7,850 nucleotides of DNA from an uncultured Ignavibacteriota bacterium (GTDB lineage Bacteria > Bacteroidota > Ignavibacteria > Tepidaquicellales > Tepidaquicellaceae). The translations under genes were made by a program, and so were the position numbers. The notes beneath the pieces are model-generated. The model searched no databases. It was not told where the DNA came from and was given only the letters and a program-made list of their open reading frames with translations. Shown here one piece after another: positions 1 to 6,651 of the stretch (within the stretch, counting starts at the first letter, position 1; the number at the start of each line of letters is the position of its first letter). The stretch spans positions 1 through 7,850 of the forward strand of contig CALGII010000222.1 of NCBI GenBank assembly GCA_937915485.1, in the 5' to 3' direction.

Positions 1-63
1 TGGAGAAAAACTCCAATGTAATGGAGAAAAACTCCAATGTAATGGAGAAAAACTCTAATGTAA
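1..63. repeat. 21-bp tandem repeat, three copies, truncated at left edge
   Basis: Three head-to-tail copies lie at 1-21, 22-42 and 43-63. The unit is tggagaaaaactcca followed by atgtaa. Copies 1 and 2 are identical. Copy 3 differs by one base (c to t, giving ctcta). The first 15 bases of each unit form an inverted repeat: a 5-bp stem tggag/ctcca around an A5 loop. In RNA the copy-3 change turns one G-C pair into G-U, so the hairpin could survive. The period equals seven codons and about two DNA helical turns. The array starts at base 1, so the true copy number is unknown. There are no spacers, so it is not a CRISPR array. It could be an intergenic minisatellite or the coding end of a repetitive peptide. 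Confidence 0.93.
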
Positions 64-110
64 TGAAACAAAATGCCATAAATATGGTTTTTAATTCCTT
101 TTTGCGGTAA
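3..110 (+). other. possible 3' end of a heptad-repeat small protein
   Basis: A + frame is open from the left edge to a TAA at 108-110. It reads MEKNSNV per 21-bp unit, with in-frame ATGs at 21, 42, 63 and 84. After the clean array it continues as MKQNAIN and then MVFNSFL, followed by R and stop. Both tail units keep Met at position 1, Asn at position 4 and Ser/Ala at position 5, although the DNA has diverged to about 11 of 21 identities. The frame ends one codon after the fifth unit. No recognised family or signal sequence is seen. Several other frames of the unit are also open, so openness alone proves little. This may be a real short repetitive protein, a decayed one, or non-coding repeat DNA. 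Confidence 0.25.
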
Positions 111-202
111 AATTCGGAAAGGATGAAGATTTGCTTGTTTTAGGTCAAGTTTTTAAGAAATTGCTTTAATTTAATTTTAAAAGAAATTTCATCATAATAT
201 AA
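111..202 (+). promoter_or_regulatory. AT-rich leader upstream of the gene cluster
   Basis: This is the only gap ahead of the five-gene run, so a promoter for the run is expected here or further left. I see no convincing match to the Bacteroidota consensus (TTTG, then TAnnTTTG) or to a standard -35/-10 pair. TTTG at 130-133 followed about 20 bases later by TAAG is at best a weak candidate. An imperfect inverted repeat pairs 122-132 with 184-193 (GATGAA, one-base bulge, ATTT), and its right arm ends 9 bases before the ATG at 203. The start has no Shine-Dalgarno sequence. Its upstream context is purely AT-rich. Confidence 0.25.
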
Positions 203-1621
203 ATGAATAGATATTTTATCGTACTATTATTATTAATTTTTGGGTTCGTATTTATTTCCTCGTGCAGCGACCCGATTACTGGGCTTAAAAATAACGCTCC
301 CCCGAATACATATCTTTCTGTATTCTCAATGCCGGGTGATACAATTGCGCCGGGGAAGACTGTAAAGAAAATTTCGTGGTGGGGCGACAGTCCGACGGGA
401 TTTGTAACGGGTTTTAATATATCTTTTGATTCATTGAACTGGTCATACACAACTCAAAATGACAGTACTTTTACTTTTACCATCAGCGGTCAGGATAGTC
501 TCTTCAGGATGTGGGTCGCGGCTGTTGACGATAAAGGCGCTGTTGACCCGACCCCTGCTTCGAATCTCTATCCTGTCATAAACAGCGCTCCATCGATAGT
601 ATTTGATCCTGCTGTAACGATGCCGGATACAATTTTTCCCGTTGCAACTCTGAAATGGATTGGAAGCGACCCTGACGGAGATAACACTATTACCAGATAC
701 TGGTATTCGATAAACGATACCCTGAACTTCAGACCTTTATCTGGCAGCATAAACACGATGACATTAACGAAAGACAGCGGTCTTGTCGCGGGCAATACCT
801 GCATTTATATGAAAGCGCAAGACAACGCACGGGCTTTCAGTAACATAGTTCGTTTACCAGAGGACAGTACTAAGTATTTTAAGGTTAGGAATGTATCTTC
901 GAAAATATTACTCATTAAAGATATGCCAGTAAGTGAATTTGCTTTAGCGAACTCTTATTTCTTGTCTGTTATGGATACGATGCATTATGACGTTCTTGAT
1001 ATTAAATCAAATGGCGGAGCGCTTATACCTAAAGTTATAAATCCGATGTTCATTGAAACTCTTAAGTTATTTGATATAGTTATTTGGTCTTCAAACAAAA
1101 GTAGCGGGAGCTTATCAAGTGACGACCCTAATTTAAATCTTGCTCAGAATTCCCTTCCTTTTTATATAAATTCCGGAGGAAAGGTTTTTTGGACGTCGGG
1201 TTTTCCGAATATCCCGATTGTTCAGGGAGCATTGTTTAATTTTGCACCTATAGATAGTATCATTACAAAATGTTTTATACCTGTCATCCTCGGAAGTGAT
1301 ACAACTTTTCTATTAAAGAATAATCCATACCCAAATTTAATCATTAATACTAACAGTACAATTATATCCGGAACGAAAGGATTTTATCCGTCGCCAGGGG
1401 CGCAAGTAATTTACAGGGTCATGCCTCGAACAAACTGTATAAACGATACTATTACGGTCGGCATAAAGAATTCGATAAATAGCCCGAATCTTGTGTTTTT
1501 CCTTATGCCTATATATTTACTAAACAGAAACGTGAATTATTCTAGAGTGTTGATGAATCAAATAATGATAAACGAATTTGGTTATGGAACTTCAAATCAA
1601 AAACTGAGAAAAATAAAGTAA
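203..1621 (+). CDS. secreted lipoprotein with two Ig/Fn3-like domains and a GATase/ThuA-like domain
   Basis: The 472-residue product has a lipoprotein signal: basic N-terminus, hydrophobic stretch 4-18 and lipobox ISSC with Cys21 as the lipidation site. It is probably anchored in the outer or inner membrane and faces the periplasm or surface. Two beta-sandwich-like segments follow, at about 33-124 (WWGDSPTG, then MWVAAVDDKGAVDPTPA) and 128-229 (WIGSDPDGD, then YMKAQDNARAFSN). These resemble the Ig/Fn3 units of FCB surface proteins. Residues 233-460 look like an alpha/beta Rossmann-type domain: strand KILLIKD, then DIVIWSS at 291-297, then LPFYINSGGKVFWTSG at 318-333. This recalls GATase1/ThuA-like folds, but no GxCxG nucleophile elbow is present, so it probably binds rather than catalyses. 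The role is unknown. It lies 41 nt before the TonB receptor and is likely co-transcribed with it. Confidence 0.88.
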   Translation: MNRYFIVLLLLIFGFVFISSCSDPITGLKNNAPPNTYLSVFSMPGDTIAPGKTVKKISWWGDSPTGFVTGFNISFDSLNWSYTTQNDSTFTFTISGQDSLFRMWVAAVDDKGAVDPTPASNLYPVINSAPSIVFDPAVTMPDTIFPVATLKWIGSDPDGDNTITRYWYSINDTLNFRPLSGSINTMTLTKDSGLVAGNTCIYMKAQDNARAFSNIVRLPEDSTKYFKVRNVSSKILLIKDMPVSEFALANSYFLSVMDTMHYDVLDIKSNGGALIPKVINPMFIETLKLFDIVIWSSNKSSGSLSSDDPNLNLAQNSLPFYINSGGKVFWTSGFPNIPIVQGALFNFAPIDSIITKCFIPVILGSDTTFLLKNNPYPNLIINTNSTIISGTKGFYPSPGAQVIYRVMPRTNCINDTITVGIKNSINSPNLVFFLMPIYLLNRNVNYSRVLMNQIMINEFGYGTSNQKLRKIK

Positions 1622-1662
1622 TAAACAATTTATATTGATAATAAAAGTTTATAACAAGTGAT

Positions 1663-4497
1663 ATGAGAAAAATTTTACTGGTTTTACTGATTTTATTATC
1701 TGCCGCGCTGTCGAAAGCACAGACTCAGAACGGCTCGCTGTACGGAATTATAAAGGATTCGTCGGGAGGTGTGCTCGAAGGTGTTACGCTCAAGATTAAA
1801 GGTTCATACTTTGGCGCCGTGACGGACCTCGACGGGAAATATAATATCGAAAATATTCCCGACGGCTCATACACGTTGCAGGTTTCCTATATCGGCTTTA
1901 AGACGGTCGAATATACCAACGTAACGATAAAGGAAGGCGAGAAAAAACTGATGGATATCACGCTGAAGATAACTTCGTTTACGGTTGATCAGGAAATCGT
2001 AGTAATCGGAGAGAGACCTCTGCTGGATATTGAACAAACGTCGAGCGCGCACATTCTTTCGAGCGAAGAAGTTTCCAAGACTATCGTTACTGATATTAAA
2101 GACATCGTTACTCAGCAGGCTGGTATCGTCAAAGAGAATAATGAGATTTTTATTCGCGGCGGCAGGAGTTATGAAAACTCAATCCTCCTTGACGGCGTCT
2201 CGGTACAGGACCCTTTGTCAGGAACCGGTATTGGACTTCAATTATCTGCTAATTCGCTCGAAGAAGTTGAAGTAATCACGGGTGGTTATAATGCGGAGTT
2301 CGGACAGGCGACTAGCGGTGTTATCAATGCCCGCACGAAGGAAGGCAAGTGGGCGATGTACAATTTCTACCTGAACTATTCAAGAGATAATATCGGATTG
2401 AACAAGAACGAAGGCACGAGTTTCAATACTGACATAATTGAAATGAACCTCGGTGGTCCCGAACCGATTACAAAATATATACTTCCTAAATTAAAGATAA
2501 ACGTACCGGGCGAAATTACTTTCTTTGGCAATTTTTATATGGGATTGTCTGACGGGTTTTATCTTAACAGGCTGAAACAGGAAGGCCGGTTCACCGGAAT
2601 ACAGAAAGCGAATCAGTTATATTCTTCCACTTTTGGCGGTACGCGTTTCGCGCCGAGGCAGGATAATAACTGGTACTGGCTCGGAAAACTGACGTGGAAG
2701 TTTACACCTCAAATGAAACTTTCGTATTCTTTCAATCAATCGATTTCGATAAACCAGAATTCAACATCACTTCAGAATAATCTCGAGTACGTCGAGCCGT
2801 CACCCGGTTATCAGTACAGTTTTCAGGACATCCTCGGAAATGCGAGCACTTATACTTCTCAATCTATGTTTCATACTCTTAGCTGGACGCATACAACTTC
2901 CGCAAGGTCGTATTATGAAGTCAAGTTAAGCCGTTTTTTCACGAACCTTCGTGTTGACGCAAACGGTTTGAACTGGGACCAGTACAAAGAGCCTCTTGAT
3001 ATAGTTAAGCCTCCTTTCCAGTATTATTATATTGACTCGACACACGTTGGAATTATTCCCGGAAACGGATTTTACGACGTCGGAAATCCTTATACCTGGC
3101 ACGACCACCACGTAATTGAATATTCCGCTAAACTGAGTTTTACAAATGATTTTACACCGAAGAGCAAATTGAAAGCAGGGCTTGAGGCAAGTTATCAGGA
3201 AATGCAGTTGATAGACATTTACCAGCCGTGGATAAAACCGATGGGACTGAACAACGACGTTTACAAAGTGTATCCGTCATTCGGAGCTGCATACGTTCAG
3301 CATTCTTTGCAATTCAAAGGAATGATTCTGAATTACGGACTACGATTCGATTATTGGATGCCGGGTAAGTTCGTGGATGATGCAGTGAAAAATCCCTCGG
3401 TCGTTACTATACCCGACGAGTTGCGGAAACAGTATGAAGAAGATACTTATAATATCTTCGGCAGAAGATGGAAAGGCAGGTTGTCGCCAAGACTGGGTAT
3501 TTCGCATCCGGTCTCTAACAACCAGACATTGTTCTTCTCTTACGGGCAATTTTCAAAGAGACCCAATCCGCAGTTCATTTATGCAAAATTGAATCCGCAA
3601 TCAGCTCAATCAACATTCCAGAAATTCGGAAATCCGAACCTGAATCCGGAGACAACTGTGTCATACGAACTCGGCTTGAGAAATCAGTTTACTAATGACG
3701 ATGTGTTGACGATAACGGCGTATTACAAGAATATTTATGATTACGTGGCTACGAGAAATATAATAATAAACAGCGGCAGGTATATTGGAAAAACATTCAT
3801 CAGTTATTTCAATCAGGATTACGCCAGAACAAGAGGGATTGAAATAGAATATAAAAAGAGAATCGGAGGATGGTTCAGCGGTAAGTTCAATTTCACTTAT
3901 TCAGTTGCAACTGGAAAAAGTTCATCAGCGGATCAGGGATATGTGATAGCGACAACGGGCGCGCAGGAATCTATCTCCGAGAACTTTCTTCCCTGGGACA
4001 GGCCGATAGTCGCATCTGCAAATCTTTTCTTCAGGCTTGAAAAAGGAAAAGGACTATTCGGTTTTGGAAAAAACATACTCGATGACATTAACCTAAAGAC
4101 TAGAATATTTTTTGAATCAGGAAAGAGATATACTCCTTATGTTCTTACAGGTTACCTTGAGAATGGAAGACCCGAGTACACTGCAAATTATGATAATGCT
4201 TACGCCAATGTGGGTGACAACTGGTTTTATGTAGATGTTGACATCAGTAAATATTTCACTCTTTATAATGTTGATTTTTCCATAAATTTGTCAGTTACAA
4301 ATTTATTCAACAACAAGAACTCGACGATAGTCAATCCTATAACAGGGTCCGCATACGAATACGGTGATCCGACTCCAAACAGCTGGAATGACCCGCTTTA
4401 TCCTGATTTACAGTATCCGATTTCGCCGTATCCCTATAATCCGGCACGTTACCTGACGCCGCGGCAATTGAAGTTCGGTGTTACGGTCAAATTCTAA
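1663..4497 (+). CDS. TonB-dependent outer-membrane receptor with carboxypeptidase-regulatory-like domain
   Basis: The 944-residue product is a TonB-gated outer-membrane channel for high-affinity uptake. The substrate cannot be told from sequence. A signal peptide spans residues 1-19 (cleavage near SKA|QTQ). Residues 24-104 form a carboxypeptidase-regulatory-like beta-sandwich (GVTLKIKGSYFGAVTDLDGK, then PDGSYTLQVSYIGFK). A Ton-box-like stretch, DQEIVVIGE, lies at 109-117. The plug spans about 120-225, with IRGGRSYENSILLDGV and GGYNAEFGQATSGVINA. The barrel fills the rest, including FGNPNLNPE at 655-663. The C-terminus reads NPARYLTPRQ, LKFGVTVKF and ends in Phe, a typical barrel-assembly signal. 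No SusD gene adjoins it and SusC-specific length is lacking, so plain TonB receptor is preferred over SusC. A PorV-like barrel follows after 21 nt. The upstream gap of 41 nt is too short for a riboswitch, and the ATG lacks a Shine-Dalgarno sequence. Confidence 0.96.
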   Translation: MRKILLVLLILLSAALSKAQTQNGSLYGIIKDSSGGVLEGVTLKIKGSYFGAVTDLDGKYNIENIPDGSYTLQVSYIGFKTVEYTNVTIKEGEKKLMDITLKITSFTVDQEIVVIGERPLLDIEQTSSAHILSSEEVSKTIVTDIKDIVTQQAGIVKENNEIFIRGGRSYENSILLDGVSVQDPLSGTGIGLQLSANSLEEVEVITGGYNAEFGQATSGVINARTKEGKWAMYNFYLNYSRDNIGLNKNEGTSFNTDIIEMNLGGPEPITKYILPKLKINVPGEITFFGNFYMGLSDGFYLNRLKQEGRFTGIQKANQLYSSTFGGTRFAPRQDNNWYWLGKLTWKFTPQMKLSYSFNQSISINQNSTSLQNNLEYVEPSPGYQYSFQDILGNASTYTSQSMFHTLSWTHTTSARSYYEVKLSRFFTNLRVDANGLNWDQYKEPLDIVKPPFQYYYIDSTHVGIIPGNGFYDVGNPYTWHDHHVIEYSAKLSFTNDFTPKSKLKAGLEASYQEMQLIDIYQPWIKPMGLNNDVYKVYPSFGAAYVQHSLQFKGMILNYGLRFDYWMPGKFVDDAVKNPSVVTIPDELRKQYEEDTYNIFGRRWKGRLSPRLGISHPVSNNQTLFFSYGQFSKRPNPQFIYAKLNPQSAQSTFQKFGNPNLNPETTVSYELGLRNQFTNDDVLTITAYYKNIYDYVATRNIIINSGRYIGKTFISYFNQDYARTRGIEIEYKKRIGGWFSGKFNFTYSVATGKSSSADQGYVIATTGAQESISENFLPWDRPIVASANLFFRLEKGKGLFGFGKNILDDINLKTRIFFESGKRYTPYVLTGYLENGRPEYTANYDNAYANVGDNWFYVDVDISKYFTLYNVDFSINLSVTNLFNNKNSTIVNPITGSAYEYGDPTPNSWNDPLYPDLQYPISPYPYNPARYLTPRQLKFGVTVKF

Positions 4498-4518
4498 ATT
4501 AAAAATGATAAGTTTACA

Positions 4519-5538
4519 ATGATATTCAAATTGAGAAAATATAAAATCGGAAAAGGGGCATTAGCAGTAATCATTGTTTTGTTGTCTGTGAATTGCCTGC
4601 GTGCTCAGTTAATCCCGAATCTTGGCGGTCAAAGAACAGGAACATCGTCGTTTCAGTTTCTGAAAATCGGAACGGACGCGAGAGGAACAGGGATGGGAGA
4701 AACAGTCGTGGCCGTATCGGACGATATTTCAGCATTGAGTTACAATCCTGCGGGCATAGTTTTATTCAACGAAAACGGGGTGACATTTACACATACTCAA
4801 TGGTTCGTCGATACAAGACTTGAAAGCGCCGCCGGAGTTTTCCATTTCGGAAGTAACGCTTTGGGCTTAAGCGTGACGTCTCTCAGAACTGAGGATATGA
4901 AAGTCACAACCGAGTTCCAGCACGAAGGAACAGGAGACTACTTCAGGTTCTCCGACCTTGCAATCGGACTAACCTTCGCACGAAAAATGACAGACCAGTT
5001 TTCGTTCGGAGCGACTGTGAGATACGTCGAAGAAGAACTCGGAGCTTTGAAGATGCTAACTGTTGTAGGAGACCTTGCGACTTATTATAGAACTGGTCTC
5101 GGAACCTCGAGATTCGCGGTTATGATCACTAATTTTGGCGGACAGGTCTCGCCTACGGGCTCGGTAAATCTTGTAAGCGGAAGAACGGTAGATGAATTCC
5201 AGAGTTTTCCGCCTCCGACAGTATTCAGGGTTGGATTTGCTTTTGAACCATGGATGAATGAAAGGAACCGCTTGACGACGAGCATACAACTAAACAGCCC
5301 TAACGATAATAAGGAAAATTTCAGTATCGGCGCTGAATACGCGTATAAGAATTTTCTTTTCGTAAGGGGAGGCTATAAGTTCAATGTCGACGCGGAAAAT
5401 TTTTCCGGTGGTATAGGTTTGAAATTTCCCGTTTCATTTGCTAAAGGAAGTCTCGATTACTCGGTAGCAAATTTCGGAGAACTGGGTTTCGCTCACAGAT
5501 TTACATTGAGCATTCTTTTTCCAAAGAAACATAATTGA
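4519..5538 (+). CDS. PorV/PorQ-family outer-membrane beta-barrel protein
   Basis: The 339-residue product has a signal peptide to about residue 29 (LRA|QLIP). The Cys at 26 is not in a lipobox. The family hallmark is at 47-79: FLKIGTDARGTGMGETVVAV followed by SDDISALSYNPAG. The rest is alternating amphipathic strands (LTFARKM, FSFGATVRYV, FSIGAEYAYKNFLFVRGGYK) ending with the LDYSVANFGELGFAHRFTLS pattern usual for the family. The fold is a FadL-like barrel. The best known member, PorV (LptO), carries type IX secretion substrates to the attachment complex at the surface. Many FCB genomes also hold paralogues of unknown role beside TonB receptors or other surface genes. No T9SS core gene is seen here, so membership is clear but a T9SS function is only possible. 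It sits 21 nt after the receptor and 23 nt before the next start. Confidence 0.93.
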   Translation: MIFKLRKYKIGKGALAVIIVLLSVNCLRAQLIPNLGGQRTGTSSFQFLKIGTDARGTGMGETVVAVSDDISALSYNPAGIVLFNENGVTFTHTQWFVDTRLESAAGVFHFGSNALGLSVTSLRTEDMKVTTEFQHEGTGDYFRFSDLAIGLTFARKMTDQFSFGATVRYVEEELGALKMLTVVGDLATYYRTGLGTSRFAVMITNFGGQVSPTGSVNLVSGRTVDEFQSFPPPTVFRVGFAFEPWMNERNRLTTSIQLNSPNDNKENFSIGAEYAYKNFLFVRGGYKFNVDAENFSGGIGLKFPVSFAKGSLDYSVANFGELGFAHRFTLSILFPKKHN

Positions 5539-5561
5539 CGAATGATAATAATTATATTGTT

Positions 5562-6647
5562 ATGAAAAAAGTTTTGAACAAATATCTCTTCATTTTATCT
5601 CTGTTGATAGCATTCGGCGGCTGCGGTAAAGAACTCGACCTCAGCCAGTTCCCGATTACAAGCAACGGAACAATCAATGTAAGCGATACACTGTATATTC
5701 TGCAGTCGCCGGTCTGGACAGGTTTCAATTATCCGAGGGATATTATTATCGGGAACGACCAGTTGCTTTATGTTTGCGATACTAAGAATAACAGATTGCT
5801 TCAGATGGATATTTCGGGCGGAGTCGTCAGCCAGATAAACTTCGGTGAAAACATTTATCCGAACAAGGTTGCGCAGGATTATAATTTCGATTTGCTTGTT
5901 TTGAGCGATTCGACAACTTCAATTGATACCATCACTGTACTTCACCGTCTTAAAGTAGTGGAGGGCGGAGGTTTAATCTCAAATGCGAGGAAGATTACTC
6001 TACTCACGAGTCTGCAGCCTACGCCTAATTCGAGCAAACTCAGGAAGTTTACGGGTATTTCAGTATATCCTGATAATTCTTTCGTTCTTACAAGGATTGG
6101 ACCGGGTGATCCGATTGGAATTGATCCCGGAAACGCAATATTAAACGTCAGGGGAATTGAATCAGTTAGTTCCATTGAAAAACTGACCGGCTTCCAGATA
6201 TCCGGCAACAGTTTCTACTCGATTGAAAACGTATCCGCGATATTTATTACCCGTAATTCAAGCACCGATTTTATAATTGCCCGTAATACACAGGATACAG
6301 TTTCGCTGAATAAAGTGCTTTGGTTTAATTATAACGGCAGCAGCGGAGCCTACGATCCGAAATTTACTTCTTCATCACAGGATATTGTGTTGACGAAATT
6401 CGGGGCTCCTGGTTCGGTGACTCAGGATTCTTATTCCAATGTTTATGTGATAGATGCCCTAAGGCATCATCTTTACAAGTTCAATACCGCGGGTAGGAAA
6501 CTCGTTGAATCTTTCGGCAAACTGGGAAGCGGAGGATTGGAATTTAATTCTCCGATGGGTGTCGCGCATTTCAATAAGGTCCTTTATATAGCTGATACGG
6601 GCAACAACAGGATTCTCAGATACAAATTGTCAACAGACTTAAATTAG
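5562..6647 (+). CDS. NHL-repeat-type beta-propeller lipoprotein
   Basis: The 361-residue product starts at the ATG at 5562. A longer reading would use TTG at 5535, overlap the previous stop and put a polar MTNDNNYIV ahead of the signal, so it is rejected. The signal is MKK, a hydrophobic stretch 8-18, then FGGC with Cys21 as the probable lipid site. Clear NHL-like blades are at 56-83 (FNYPRDIIIGNDQLLYVCDT, then KNNRLLQMD), about 283-310 (PGSVTQDSYSNVYVIDALRH) and 326-355 (LEFNSPMGVAHFNKVLYIAD, then TGNNRILRY). The middle is more divergent but strand-rich, consistent with a single six-bladed propeller. Such domains usually mediate protein or ligand binding. Cytoplasmic export followed by outer-membrane anchoring is inferred. 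It is 23 nt downstream of the PorV-like gene and 4 nt upstream of the next gene, so tight co-expression is likely. The ligand is unknown. Confidence 0.9.
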   Translation: MKKVLNKYLFILSLLIAFGGCGKELDLSQFPITSNGTINVSDTLYILQSPVWTGFNYPRDIIIGNDQLLYVCDTKNNRLLQMDISGGVVSQINFGENIYPNKVAQDYNFDLLVLSDSTTSIDTITVLHRLKVVEGGGLISNARKITLLTSLQPTPNSSKLRKFTGISVYPDNSFVLTRIGPGDPIGIDPGNAILNVRGIESVSSIEKLTGFQISGNSFYSIENVSAIFITRNSSTDFIIARNTQDTVSLNKVLWFNYNGSSGAYDPKFTSSSQDIVLTKFGAPGSVTQDSYSNVYVIDALRHHLYKFNTAGRKLVESFGKLGSGGLEFNSPMGVAHFNKVLYIADTGNNRILRYKLSTDLN

Positions 6648-6651
6648 TTTA

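Noticed and set aside
1..63. CRISPR-like direct repeats
   Set aside because: The copies are contiguous with no spacers and are only 21 bp long.
166..450. Antisense open frame opposite the start of the first lipoprotein gene
   Set aside because: It lies opposite a well-supported signal peptide and domain-coding region, has no recognisable domain and looks like a shadow frame.
1622..1662. Riboswitch upstream of the TonB receptor
   Set aside because: TonB receptors are often riboswitch-controlled, but the gap is only 41 AT-rich bases and too short for a cobalamin or similar aptamer.
2030..2275. Second + frame inside the TonB receptor gene
   Set aside because: It overlaps the conserved plug-coding region in another frame, and its composition (Arg/Lys/Leu-rich) is typical of an out-of-frame reading.
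1663..4497. SusC/RagA-type assignment for the receptor
   Set aside because: It shares the carboxypeptidase-regulatory-like domain, but no SusD gene is adjacent and the plug and C-terminal motifs fit the broader TonB receptor group better.
4505..4522. Five-codon mini-ORF (MISLQ) whose TGA overlaps the ATG of the PorV-like gene
   Set aside because: The ATGA overlap could couple translation, but a five-codon frame in AT-rich DNA is readily explained by chance and has no Shine-Dalgarno sequence.
5056..5289. Two overlapping minus-strand frames within the PorV-like gene
   Set aside because: Both lie wholly inside a conserved family gene, lack any start context or domain and are shadows.
5535..5561. 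Upstream TTG start for the propeller lipoprotein
   Set aside because: It would overlap the preceding stop and place nine polar residues before an otherwise standard lipoprotein signal that begins MKK at 5562.
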